Shown here: positions 1 to 6,915 of the stretch, piece after piece | Numbering within the stretch: the stretch's first letter is position 1 | Layout: the number at the start of each line of letters is the position of its first letter | Source: Prolixibacteraceae bacterium | GTDB taxonomy: Bacteria; Bacteroidota; Bacteroidia; Bacteroidales; Prolixibacteraceae | Direction: 5' to 3' | DNA: 15,395 nucleotides | Assembly (NCBI GenBank): GCA_016930735.1 | Contig: JAFGGF010000110.1 | Coordinates: forward strand, 1 to 15,395 | Program-made: the position numbers and the translations under genes | The notes under the pieces: generated by a model | What the model saw: the letters and a program-made list of their open reading frames with translations, nothing else | What the model was told of the DNA's origin: nothing | The model's database searches: none

Positions 1-905
1 AATTCAGGTACATTAACCGGAACTCCTTTTTTTACAACTCCTTTTAAAGGAATATTTTTACTTTCAAGCTTTTCTTTTAACTGATATCCCAGTGAAAGGC
101 CAGGCTCAGGAAGCGAAGCTTTAATCTGAAAGGTATCCCTGGCTATTGGAATTGTTCCACGTATTTTCCTTTTTCCCCCCCAGGGATCGCCAAAAATATA
201 AGCATTGTCAGAGTTTTGGTCGGAAGAAACCACAAAATTTTCAAAAGTCAGCCAGTTGGCCCAGGGATCAATATAAATTATCTCAGCAGGTTTGCCGGCT
301 TCAGGCAACGATCTGAAATAAATCCTGAACATGTTGTCATAAACCGTTAAAGCATTTGCACCTGCTCCGTAGTAATTTCCCATGTCTTCCCAAATCCAGG
401 TATCTGGTACCGATTGTTCTTCATAAGCCGATTCATTAATAATAATATTGCCGTTAATCCCCCTGATTCCTGAAAGAATTATTTCATTTAGCCAGGTATT
501 CAGAAAATGTGGTTTTAAATAATGATCTTTAAAATATTCCGATCCCAATGCGGGGTCTCCTCCACCTTTAATAATCAGATTTCCATTCAAAAACCCGGTT
601 TTGTCGTCAATTTTACCGGTATATAATAATTGGGTTTTAAAAGTATAATCAGCACCAAGAATTTCCAGTGCTGCCGAGGTGGTTACAATTTTTAAAACAG
701 AAGCCGGGATCATCGACAGGTTTGAATTTATTTCAAATACAACTGAATCATTCTCCAGATTTTCAATACAGATTCCTAATCCTGCTCCTTTCATTCCGGG
801 ATCATTAAGCAATTTATTGATTTCCACCTCAAATTGCTCCTGTCCTAATGAAATTCCACTAAGAAATAAAAATGCAGCAAATATTACCAATCGTGCAAAC
901 ATCAT
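1..905 (-). CDS. dacB: D-alanyl-D-alanine carboxypeptidase/endopeptidase, PBP4 (peptidase S13) family, 3' end missing
   Basis: Translating the minus strand from the ATG at 905-903 gives an open frame to the window edge (about 301 residues). It begins with a signal peptide (hydrophobic residues about 6-20, then a cleavage-like LGQE). The serine nucleophile motif SxxK is S69-V-L-K72 within PASVLK, and the S13 hallmark GGGDPAL is at about 114-120. The family hydrolyses terminal or cross-linking D-Ala-D-Ala bonds of peptidoglycan in the periplasm. The SxN and KTG motifs would lie beyond the visible part, so catalytic completeness cannot be judged. An adjacent ATG at 902 is an equally possible start. 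The gene is divergent from crcB across a 79-bp gap. Family call is secure; the dacB symbol is by homology class only. Confidence 0.85.
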   Translation of the reverse strand, partial: MMFARLVIFAAFLFLSGISLGQEQFEVEINKLLNDPGMKGAGLGICIENLENDSVVFEINSNLSMIPASVLKIVTTSAALEILGADYTFKTQLLYTGKIDDKTGFLNGNLIIKGGGDPALGSEYFKDHYLKPHFLNTWLNEIILSGIRGINGNIIINESAYEEQSVPDTWIWEDMGNYYGAGANALTVYDNMFRIYFRSLPEAGKPAEIIYIDPWANWLTFENFVVSSDQNSDNAYIFGDPWGGKRKIRGTIPIARDTFQIKASLPEPGLSLGYQLKEKLESKNIPLKGVVKKGVPVNVPE

Positions 906-924
906 CCTGTAAACTCGTTTTATT

Positions 925-946
925 CTGAATTAATTATTAAATTCAG
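925..946. repeat. Inverted repeat in the dacB/crcB divergent intergenic region
   Basis: CTGAATT (925-931) and AATTCAG (940-946) are perfect inverted arms around an 8-nt AT-rich spacer. The element sits in the 79-bp gap between two divergent genes, where an operator could affect both. It could equally be chance in AT-rich DNA. No T-run follows it, so it is not a terminator. Confidence 0.3.
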
Positions 947-984
947 GGTAATTTATTTAATTTGACAGAAAGTTAGCAAATTTC

Positions 985-1365
985 ATGTTACGTACAATTT
1001 TAATAGTCGGAACCGGTGGTTTCATTGGCAGTGCTCTTCGATACATTATCCATGTGATAGTTGAAAAAGGGATGTCCAGTACATTTCCCTGGGCAACATT
1101 CATTGCCAATATATTGGGATGTTTTATTATAGGTATTGTATACGCTATTTCAGAAAAAGGAAACCTAATGAATCCTGAATGGAGGGTTTTCCTGACAGTA
1201 GGATTCTGCGGTGGTTTTACAACTTTTTCATCATTTGCATACAACAACCTCAACCTTTTGAAGGATAACTCACTTCTGTATTTTCTTTTAAATGCCGGAG
1301 GAAGCCTTTTTTTAGGAATCCTTGCGGTTTATATCGGAATTGTTTTGGTTCGTTCAATTATTTAA
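985..1365 (+). CDS. crcB: Fluoride ion channel CrcB/Fluc
   Basis: The 126-residue product has the normal length for a single-chain Fluc protein, which works as an antiparallel dimer exporting fluoride across the inner membrane. Four hydrophobic segments are visible. The N-terminal glycine-rich GGFIGSALRY motif lies at 11-20, the conserved Asn of TM2 is N42 in ANILGCF, and the TM3 break GFCGGFTTFSSF is at 73-84, carrying the Phe residues that line the pore. The ATG at 985 gives the standard N-terminus. I looked for the fluoride riboswitch that often precedes crcB and did not see one in the 79-bp leader. A DUF190 gene starts 10 bp downstream, so the two are probably cotranscribed. Confidence 0.95.
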   Translation: MLRTILIVGTGGFIGSALRYIIHVIVEKGMSSTFPWATFIANILGCFIIGIVYAISEKGNLMNPEWRVFLTVGFCGGFTTFSSFAYNNLNLLKDNSLLYFLLNAGGSLFLGILAVYIGIVLVRSII

Positions 1366-1375
1366 ACCTGGAATT

Positions 1376-1747
1376 ATGAATATTGAAGGAAAGGCCAGCC
1401 TGATGAAAATATACATCGGCGAGTCAGACAGGTATAACGGTCGCCCGTTATATGAAGAAATCGTTTTTGAAGCCCGGAAAGAAGGGCTTGCAGGTGCTAC
1501 TGTAACAAAAGGTGTTATGTCGTTTGGAGCCAGCCACTCTATTCATACCATGAAAATTTTTGCTATTTCAAGCGACCTCCCGGTTACTATTGAAATAGTG
1601 GATAGTGAAAAAAAAGTTCAGAAATTTGCTGCAGTTGTTGATAAACTGATTGACGGGAGCAAAAAAGGAGGCCTTGTTACTATTTCCCCGATTAACGTAA
1701 GAAAATATGTCAGGGGAGAAAAATACAACGCCTTTAATTCATTTTAA
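1376..1747 (+). CDS. DUF190 family protein (CrcB-associated, PII-like fold)
   Basis: 123 residues if started at the ATG at 1376. A longer reading from a TTG at 1322 would overlap crcB by 44 bp and adds a non-conserved extension, so I prefer 1376. The body fits DUF190 (PF02641): KIYIGESDRYNGRPLYEEIV near the N-terminus, a central VMSFGASHSIHT, then LPVTIEIVDSEKKV, and a C-terminal GGLVTISPINV. Family members adopt a small ferredoxin/PII-like trimeric fold; their biochemical role is not established. The gene follows crcB with a 10-bp gap, a pairing seen in many bacteria, which suggests a link to fluoride handling. That link is inference. No catalytic motif is recognised. Confidence 0.88.
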   Translation: MNIEGKASLMKIYIGESDRYNGRPLYEEIVFEARKEGLAGATVTKGVMSFGASHSIHTMKIFAISSDLPVTIEIVDSEKKVQKFAAVVDKLIDGSKKGGLVTISPINVRKYVRGEKYNAFNSF

Positions 1748-1753
1748 TTCAAT

Positions 1754-1867
1754 ATGAATTCTGAACCTGAAAATGATTTGAAAACCCTGCGTTCCAATCA
1801 AATCATTATCTTTGGTGCGGTTTTAAAAAATCAAAAAAATAAAATAATCAGCTGGCAGACACGCTGA
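1754..1867 (+). CDS. Possible 37-codon small ORF or gene remnant before eno
   Basis: An ATG at 1754, six bases after the DUF190 stop, opens 37 codons ending TGA at 1865-1867. The peptide begins acidic (MNSEPENDLKTL), continues with a short hydrophobic stretch (NQIIIFGAVL) and ends lysine-rich. This resembles the N-terminus of a small membrane protein that stops before a full membrane helix. It may be a decayed 5' fragment, part of the eno leader, or chance. No family is recognised. Confidence 0.18.
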   Translation: MNSEPENDLKTLRSNQIIIFGAVLKNQKNKIISWQTR

Positions 1868-1894
1868 ATAAGTCTAACAATAAAATATCACACA

Positions 1895-3196
1895 ATGTTA
1901 ATAAACAATGTATTAGGTAGAGAAATCCTCGATTCGCGGGGAAACCCGACTGTTGAAGTTGAGGTAGAACTTGAAAGCGGCGCTTTTGGCCGTGCAGCAG
2001 TTCCATCAGGTGCATCAACCGGCGAAAACGAAGCCCTTGAATTACGCGACGGCGATAAAGGCCGTTACCTTGGAAAAGGTGTTTTAAAAGCCGTTGAAAA
2101 TGTAAACACAGTAATAGCAAAAGAGATTATCGGTATGGATGCAACAGATCAGGTTGCCATTGACAAAAAACTGCTGGAACTTGACGGAACCAAAACAAAA
2201 TCGAATCTGGGAGCCAATGCCATGCTGGGAGTTTCACTGGCAGTTGCAAAAGCTGCAGCCGATTATTGTGGATTACCGCTTTACCGTTACATTGGCGGAA
2301 CCAATGCCAAAACATTGCCGGTTCCGATGATGAACATTATTAATGGCGGATCACACTCCGATGCCCCGATTGCTTTCCAGGAATTTATGATCCGCCCGAT
2401 TGGTGCAACATCGTTCCGTGAAGGTTTGCGTATGGGTGCAGAAGTTTTCCACAGCCTGAAAAAAGTATTAAAAAACCGTGGGCTAAGTACAGCTGTTGGC
2501 GATGAAGGTGGTTTTGCTCCTGAACTTGAAGGAACAGAAGATGCTCTGAACAGCATCATTGAAGCTATTAAAAATGCAGGTTATAAACCGGGTCGTGCCG
2601 AAGATGGCGGTGATGTTTCAATTGCTCTCGACTGTGCAGCTTCAGAATTTTATGTTGATGGTGTTTACGATTATACAAAGTTTGAAGGCGAAGGCGCTGC
2701 AAAACGTACCAGCGAAGAACAGGCTGATTATCTTACTGAACTGATTTCAAAATTCCCGATCGATTCAATTGAAGACGGAATGAATGAAGCAGACTGGGAT
2801 GGTTTCGTTTTATTAAACCAAAAAATTGGCGACAGGTGCCAGTTGGTTGGTGACGACCTGTTTGTTACCAATGTTGAATACCTGAAAAAAGGAATTGAAC
2901 TGGGTGCAGCCAACTCAATTCTGATTAAAGTTAACCAGATTGGTACGTTAACTGAAACGCTGGATGCAATTGAAATGGCCCACCGGGCTGGTTATACTTC
3001 TGTTACATCGCACCGTTCGGGCGAAACCGAAGATTCAACCATTGCCGATATTGCAGTTGCTACCAACAGCGGCCAGATTAAAACAGGTTCGCTAAGCCGC
3101 TCCGACCGTATGGCAAAATACAACCAGTTGCTCCGTATTGAAGAAGAACTGGGTGCAAGTGCAATTTATGGCTACAAAAAAGTTTATAAAAAATAA
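1895..3196 (+). CDS. eno: Enolase (phosphopyruvate hydratase)
   Basis: 433 residues, full length for bacterial enolase, which interconverts 2-phosphoglycerate and phosphoenolpyruvate in glycolysis. The N-terminal REILDSRGNPTVEVEV and the mobile loop SGASTGENEALELRD (39-52) are intact; the GEN variant of the usual GEH is, as I recall, typical of Bacteroidota. The catalytic acid/base pair is E204 (GDEGGFAP) and K345 (ILIKVNQIG). The Mg2+ ligands are D246, E293 and D320, and the substrate-loop H154 and H373 (SHRSGETED) are present. The ATG at 1895 gives the canonical start. The preceding 147 bp hold no clear promoter match. A strong terminator follows 18 bp after the stop. Confidence 0.98.
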   Translation: MLINNVLGREILDSRGNPTVEVEVELESGAFGRAAVPSGASTGENEALELRDGDKGRYLGKGVLKAVENVNTVIAKEIIGMDATDQVAIDKKLLELDGTKTKSNLGANAMLGVSLAVAKAAADYCGLPLYRYIGGTNAKTLPVPMMNIINGGSHSDAPIAFQEFMIRPIGATSFREGLRMGAEVFHSLKKVLKNRGLSTAVGDEGGFAPELEGTEDALNSIIEAIKNAGYKPGRAEDGGDVSIALDCAASEFYVDGVYDYTKFEGEGAAKRTSEEQADYLTELISKFPIDSIEDGMNEADWDGFVLLNQKIGDRCQLVGDDLFVTNVEYLKKGIELGAANSILIKVNQIGTLTETLDAIEMAHRAGYTSVTSHRSGETEDSTIADIAVATNSGQIKTGSLSRSDRMAKYNQLLRIEEELGASAIYGYKKVYKK

Positions 3197-3214
3197 ACTT
3201 ATTCAATTTATACT

Positions 3215-3248
3215 AAAAGCCGCTTTTCAAATAAAGAGCGGCTTTTTT
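3215..3248 (+). terminator. Rho-independent terminator of eno
   Basis: A perfect 10-bp stem is formed by AAAAGCCGCT (3215-3224) and AGCGGCTTTT (3237-3246) with a 12-nt loop. A run of six T (3243-3248) starts inside the right arm. It lies 18 bp after the enolase stop and isolates eno from the histidine kinase gene. Confidence 0.88.
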
Positions 3249-3336
3249 ATTGAAAACAGCCGTATTTTTTATGATTTCAATTTTCAAAATTTAAACGTAA
3301 TTTAGCATCTGTATTAAAAAGCCTTAAATCAAAATA

Positions 3337-4866
3337 ATGTTTTCAGGAAACAACAAATATCTTTTCCTGCTGATAGTAATTATTGTATTACTTCCGGCTG
3401 CATTATTTGCTTTAATTGAATTAAGCCGACTGCAGCAAAACGAAAATGTTATTGAAGAAGCTTATACCGAGCAATTAAATGCCATCCTTTCATCGGTTGA
3501 ACTATATTCCGATGACGCATTAACTTCAACAATAAGGGAAATTGACCTCTCTTTTCACGACAATAAAAAGAATTTATCAGATATTATAGCAAACAACAGT
3601 TATATCAAAGATTTTTTTCTGCTTGAAAACGGATTATCCGATTCTGTAATTGATATTCAATATAAAACATTAATTAATGACAAAGCAAAACAAATACTTT
3701 CTGAAAATGATTCTCTGATATCAAGGTTAAAACTATTTTACAGGGTTCCTTATTACAAAGCTGTTCCCTTTACAATTGAAGAAACAGGATTGGTACTTTT
3801 TATTTTTATAGTTGAAAAAGAAGGGGAATTACTCCCTGCCGGACTGGTGGTTGATGCCCGGACATTTATCAGTCAGCGGCTGTTTCCTCAAATTCAGAAA
3901 GTTGCTGCCGATAAATTTAATATTGTAGTCTTCGATAATAAGAATGAAATATTATACAATACTTCGCGCGATACATCATTGTCGAGGATTGAACTAACAA
4001 GCCCGATCGAATCATTTTCGGAATTTACCCTGGGAATTGCGCTGGAAGGTGAAACTATTAGCGACCTGGTAAAAAACAGGACAAAAACCAATATTTATTT
4101 TGTTGTTATTGTTTGTGTTGTTTTGCTGGTAGCCGGATGGCTGGTCATCCGTATTTTCAGGAAGCAAATGGAACTTGCCAACCTGAAGTCAGACTTTGTT
4201 TCAAATGTTTCACACGAGATCAGAACACCACTTTCGTTAATAAATATGTATGCCGAAACCATTGAAATGGGGCGGGTAGAATCTCCTGAACTTCAAAAGG
4301 ATTATATCCGCATCATCCTACGTGAAATCAACAGGCTTTCGATTATGGTGAACAAAATCCTTAATTTTTCTCAAATCGAAAAACAAAAGAAAAGTTATGA
4401 GTTTTCAGATAACAACCTGAACAGGATTGCGTTGGAAACATTTGACAATTATATCCCTTACCTTGAAAAGTTAGGATTTCAGCATAAAACAGAACTGGAT
4501 AAAAGGGTAAAAGATCAGAAACTCGATACCAATGCTGTTAAAGATGTGATCGTAAATTTACTGGATAATGCAATAAAATACAGTTTTGAAAAAAAAGAGG
4601 TTGTATTGCGGACCGGAATTTTTGTAAATATGACCTATATTGAAATTGAAGATTCAGGGATTGGCATCAGCGAAAAAGACAAAAAGAATATTTTTGAAAA
4701 ATTTTACAGGGTTTCAAATAACGATATATCTTTAAAGGTAAAAGGCTCAGGCCTTGGATTAAGTATTGTAAAACATATTGTTGATGCCCACCATGGTAAA
4801 ATTGAAATTAAAAGCAAAGTAGGGAAAGGGAGTATATTCAGGATCTATTTCCCGATAAACAACTAA
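3337..4866 (+). CDS. Membrane sensor histidine kinase with unrecognised extracytoplasmic domain and no HAMP
   Basis: 509 residues. TM1 is at about 8-27, an extracytoplasmic region of unrecognised fold at about 28-250, and TM2 at about 252-274. The linker of roughly 10 residues leads straight into the DHp helix with phospho-acceptor H293 in VSHEIRTPLS, leaving no room for a HAMP domain. The ATPase part is complete: N-box with N407 and N411 (VNLLDNAIKYS), G1 DSGIGIS (439-445), F-box FEKFYRV, and G2 GSGLGLSIV (470-478). It should autophosphorylate and pass phosphate to the regulator encoded 3 bp downstream. The signal is unknown; the neighbouring sugar-binding-module genes suggest an envelope or glycan cue, which is inference. 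An enolase terminator lies upstream, so the gene needs its own promoter. Confidence 0.93.
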   Translation: MFSGNNKYLFLLIVIIVLLPAALFALIELSRLQQNENVIEEAYTEQLNAILSSVELYSDDALTSTIREIDLSFHDNKKNLSDIIANNSYIKDFFLLENGLSDSVIDIQYKTLINDKAKQILSENDSLISRLKLFYRVPYYKAVPFTIEETGLVLFIFIVEKEGELLPAGLVVDARTFISQRLFPQIQKVAADKFNIVVFDNKNEILYNTSRDTSLSRIELTSPIESFSEFTLGIALEGETISDLVKNRTKTNIYFVVIVCVVLLVAGWLVIRIFRKQMELANLKSDFVSNVSHEIRTPLSLINMYAETIEMGRVESPELQKDYIRIILREINRLSIMVNKILNFSQIEKQKKSYEFSDNNLNRIALETFDNYIPYLEKLGFQHKTELDKRVKDQKLDTNAVKDVIVNLLDNAIKYSFEKKEVVLRTGIFVNMTYIEIEDSGIGISEKDKKNIFEKFYRVSNNDISLKVKGSGLGLSIVKHIVDAHHGKIEIKSKVGKGSIFRIYFPINN

Positions 4867-4869
4867 CCT

Positions 4870-5562
4870 ATGGAAACTGCACAAAAAATACTCATTGTTG
4901 ACGATGAACCGGATATCGTCCGTGGTTTAAAATATAATTTTGAATTTGAAGGTTATATTGTTGAAACTGCTGAAAACGGGATTTTGGGGTTTGAGAAACT
5001 CACAAAAGAAAAATTCGACCTGGCTGTACTTGATGTTATGATGCCCGGAATGTCGGGATTTGATCTGTGCAGGTCAATCAGGCAAAAGGGGATAAAAATC
5101 CCGGTTATCCTGCTTACTGCAAAAGGGGAAGAAATCGACAAGGTGCTCGGGCTTGAACTGGGCGCCGATGATTATATTACAAAACCATTCAGCCTCAGAG
5201 AATTATTGGCTCGTGTAAAAGCGGTTTTACGCCGTACTGTTTCAATTGATGAAGCCCCAACCGATAAAATTGAAGTTGGCAACCTGGTAGTTGATTTAAA
5301 AACATTTGAAGCCATTTCAAACGGAAATCCAATTAAAATGTCTTCAAGGGAGATCGAGATTCTGAGTTACCTGTATCAAAGAAAGGAACAGACGGTTGAC
5401 CGTTATGAAATGATGGAGACTCTTTGGGAAACCGACTCAGATGTGACTACCCGCACCATCGACAATTTTATTGTAAAACTTCGTCAGAAAATTGAAGATA
5501 ATCCATCCAATCCAAGGCATATTATTACCATACACGGTAAAGGGTATAAGCTTACTGTTTAA
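4870..5562 (+). CDS. OmpR/PhoB-family DNA-binding response regulator
   Basis: 230 residues, standard for the family. The receiver domain (about 5-118) has the acidic pocket D11/D12 (IVDDEPD), phospho-acceptor D55 (LAVLDVMMPG), T83 (LLTAKGEE) and K105 (DYITKPF). The C-terminal winged helix (about 132-228) contains the recognition-helix region TTRTIDNFIVKLRQKIE and the terminal hairpin IITIHGKGYKL. The start is 3 bp after the kinase stop, so both are made from one transcript. OmpR-type regulators bind tandem direct repeats spaced about 10-11 bp. Just such repeats (TGACA at 5740, 5761, 5771, 5792) lie 180-230 bp downstream, before the next gene, making it the likely regulator of the 5849-7956 pair. 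Confidence 0.95.
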   Translation: METAQKILIVDDEPDIVRGLKYNFEFEGYIVETAENGILGFEKLTKEKFDLAVLDVMMPGMSGFDLCRSIRQKGIKIPVILLTAKGEEIDKVLGLELGADDYITKPFSLRELLARVKAVLRRTVSIDEAPTDKIEVGNLVVDLKTFEAISNGNPIKMSSREIEILSYLYQRKEQTVDRYEMMETLWETDSDVTTRTIDNFIVKLRQKIEDNPSNPRHIITIHGKGYKLTV

Positions 5563-5702
5563 TTAATTCTTACAATCTTTCAATTTCAGGTTTATATCTT
5601 CCATAACATCCTGGTTTTTAATTATCTATTTATTTCCGGCACAAGTGGAAAAATAACAAACAGTTTTCTTAATATAATACTGGAACCAAAGTGTTTTACA
5701 AT

Positions 5703-5724
5703 AGTCTAAAGTCTAAAAATCTAT
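5703..5724. repeat. Degenerate heptamer repeat (AGTCTAA)
   Basis: AGTCTAA at 5703-5709 is repeated exactly at 5710-5716. A weaker AATCTAT follows at 5718-5724 after one inserted base. The 9-mer ATAGTCTAA (5701-5709) recurs at 5811-5819, overlapping the -7 box of the next gene. Two more 7-bp-period repeats with other heptamers occur in this window at 8161 and 12078. Confidence 0.5.
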
Positions 5725-5739
5725 CAACCTGTTATTAAA

Positions 5740-5797
5740 TGACATCGTTTTGCAAAACGATGACAAATTCTGACAACTTCTTACTTTATCCTGACAA
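5740..5797 (+). promoter_or_regulatory. Phased TGACA direct-repeat array, candidate response-regulator operator
   Basis: TGACA occurs four times on one strand at 5740, 5761, 5771 and 5792. The spacings are 21, 10 and 21 bp, so all copies face the same side of the helix. The two middle copies form near-identical decamers, TGACAAATTC and TGACAACTTC, head to tail. This is the architecture bound by OmpR/PhoB-type regulators, and one is encoded directly upstream. The last copy sits just upstream of the predicted -7 box, where the -33 match is poor, as expected for an activated promoter. Assignment to that regulator is inference. Confidence 0.55.
5743..5762. promoter_or_regulatory. Perfect 20-bp palindrome, candidate operator
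   Basis: CATCGTTTTG (5743-5752) is followed at once by its exact reverse complement (5753-5762). With no spacer and no T-run after it, it is a poor terminator but a good twofold-symmetric protein-binding site. It ends inside the second TGACA copy and starts inside the first, so a dimeric regulator here would compete or cooperate with binding to the direct repeats. Confidence 0.5.
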
Positions 5798-5816
5798 TAT
5801 AAAATTCAGGATAGTC

Positions 5817-5824
5817 TAATTTTG
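5817..5824 (+). promoter_or_regulatory. Bacteroidota-type -7 promoter element for the 5849-7956 operon
   Basis: TAATTTTG matches the Bacteroidota -7 consensus TAnnTTTG at every fixed position. It lies 24 bp before the ATG at 5849. No TTTG is present at the usual -33 distance; that spot is taken by the last TGACAA copy (5792-5797), which suggests dependence on an activator. Confidence 0.5.
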
Positions 5825-5848
5825 AATCATAAAATAATAGAAACAAAG

Positions 5849-6901
5849 ATGAATAAGTTTGGAATTGTTATCGTAACCATAATTCTTTTTACATGCATCA
5901 ACTCAGAGGGCCAGGATCTCAGACAAATTGAAAATTTGTCAGGATCCTGGAAATTCTCTGTTGGTGACAACCCGCACTGGGCACTTCCGGATTACGATGA
6001 CTCGGATTGGAACAGGATCAGGGTGCCGGGAAGATGGGAAGACCAGGGTTATGAAGATTACGACGGATATGCGTGGTATAGAAAAACATTCGAAATGGAA
6101 AATATGGATTGGGATCATCCGGTTTTCCTCTGCCTGGGCAGGATCGATGATGTAAGCGAAATTTTTATCAATGGTAAATTATATGCCCGGACAGGTTCCT
6201 TCCCACCCCACTATGAAACCAAATACGGTGAGGAAAGAATTTTTACTGTAACAAAAGATATTTTGCCTGCTGATACTGAAATAACCATTGCCATCAGGGT
6301 TTATGATATGATCATGGAAGGTGGTATCGTTGGAGGAAAAGTAGGGATTTATTACGACTATGACCTTAATTATATTGATATTCCTTTATCAGGAATATGG
6401 AAATTCAGGATCGGTAAAGACGACGGCTGGGCAAAAGAAAATCTCAATGACGATGACTGGGACGATCTCAATGTACCTGAAAAATGGGAAAACCAGGGAT
6501 ACGATGATTACGACGGATATGCCTGGTACAGAAAATCATTCACTCTAAGCAGCAGCGATATTAAACGCGACCAGTACCTTGTTTTAGGGAAGATCGACGA
6601 TTACGACTATGTTTATCTAAACGGAAAACTGCTTGGTTCATATAAATCGTTACGAAACGATTTTAATTGGCCAAGGGAAAGAGACATCTGGCGAAATATC
6701 AGGTATTACCCGATTCCTGACGATTTGTTGAAACCGGGTAAAAATGTGATTGCTGTACAGGTACTTGACGAACAGGGCGATGGTGGAATTTATGCCGGTC
6801 CGGTTGGAATAACATCGGAAGAATATTACAGGCGATTGTCGCGAAAATACCATCAGGATAATACTTTCTGGGAATTTTTATTCGAATCTATTTTTGACTA
6901 A
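5849..6901 (+). CDS. Exported protein with two tandem GH2-type sugar-binding (galactose-binding-like) domains
   Basis: 350 residues from the ATG at 5849; a TTG at 5822 is open but overlaps the promoter box and precedes the signal peptide, so it is rejected. A signal peptide covers about 1-22. Two homologous jelly-roll modules follow, at about 30-168 and 180-322. Each has a W-K-F start, an acidic D-D-S/D-D-W turn, a VPxxWExQGYxDYDGYAWYRK core, an LGxIDD strand, an NGKL turn and a final GGI-G-VGI strand. This resembles the sugar-binding domain at the N-terminus of GH2 enzymes and of sialate O-acetylesterases. No catalytic domain is present, so a binding or sensing role in the periplasm or at the surface is inferred. 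A paralog starts 14 bp downstream. Confidence 0.82.
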   Translation: MNKFGIVIVTIILFTCINSEGQDLRQIENLSGSWKFSVGDNPHWALPDYDDSDWNRIRVPGRWEDQGYEDYDGYAWYRKTFEMENMDWDHPVFLCLGRIDDVSEIFINGKLYARTGSFPPHYETKYGEERIFTVTKDILPADTEITIAIRVYDMIMEGGIVGGKVGIYYDYDLNYIDIPLSGIWKFRIGKDDGWAKENLNDDDWDDLNVPEKWENQGYDDYDGYAWYRKSFTLSSSDIKRDQYLVLGKIDDYDYVYLNGKLLGSYKSLRNDFNWPRERDIWRNIRYYPIPDDLLKPGKNVIAVQVLDEQGDGGIYAGPVGITSEEYYRRLSRKYHQDNTFWEFLFESIFD

Positions 6902-6915
6902 ATAATATTAATAAA

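Noticed and set aside
679..912. Plus-strand 77-codon ORF
   Set aside because: It is antisense to the dacB-like gene, whose SxxK and GGGDP motifs show which strand codes.
906..984. Fluoride riboswitch before crcB
   Set aside because: The leader is only 79 bp, AT-rich, and lacks the GC-containing pseudoknot elements expected of the crcB motif.
957..1253. Minus-strand 98-codon ORF
   Set aside because: It lies antisense to crcB, whose protein is clearly conserved; the reverse peptide shows no family features.
1322..1375. TTG start extending the DUF190 protein by 18 residues
   Set aside because: It would overlap crcB by 44 bp and adds residues absent from the family; the ATG at 1376 fits better.
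2127..2744. Several ORFs of 61-90 codons on both strands within eno
   Set aside because: All are out-of-frame shadows of enolase, which is intact across its whole length.
3894..4091. Minus-strand ORF inside the histidine kinase gene
   Set aside because: Shadow frame; the kinase frame is continuous and carries all catalytic boxes.
5743..5762. Rho-independent terminator after the response regulator
   Set aside because: The palindrome has no spacer, could form only an 8-bp hairpin with a 4-nt loop, and has no T-run on its 3' side.
5822..5848. TTG start extending the first sugar-binding protein by nine residues
   Set aside because: It lies within the predicted -7 box and puts charged residues ahead of a normal signal peptide.
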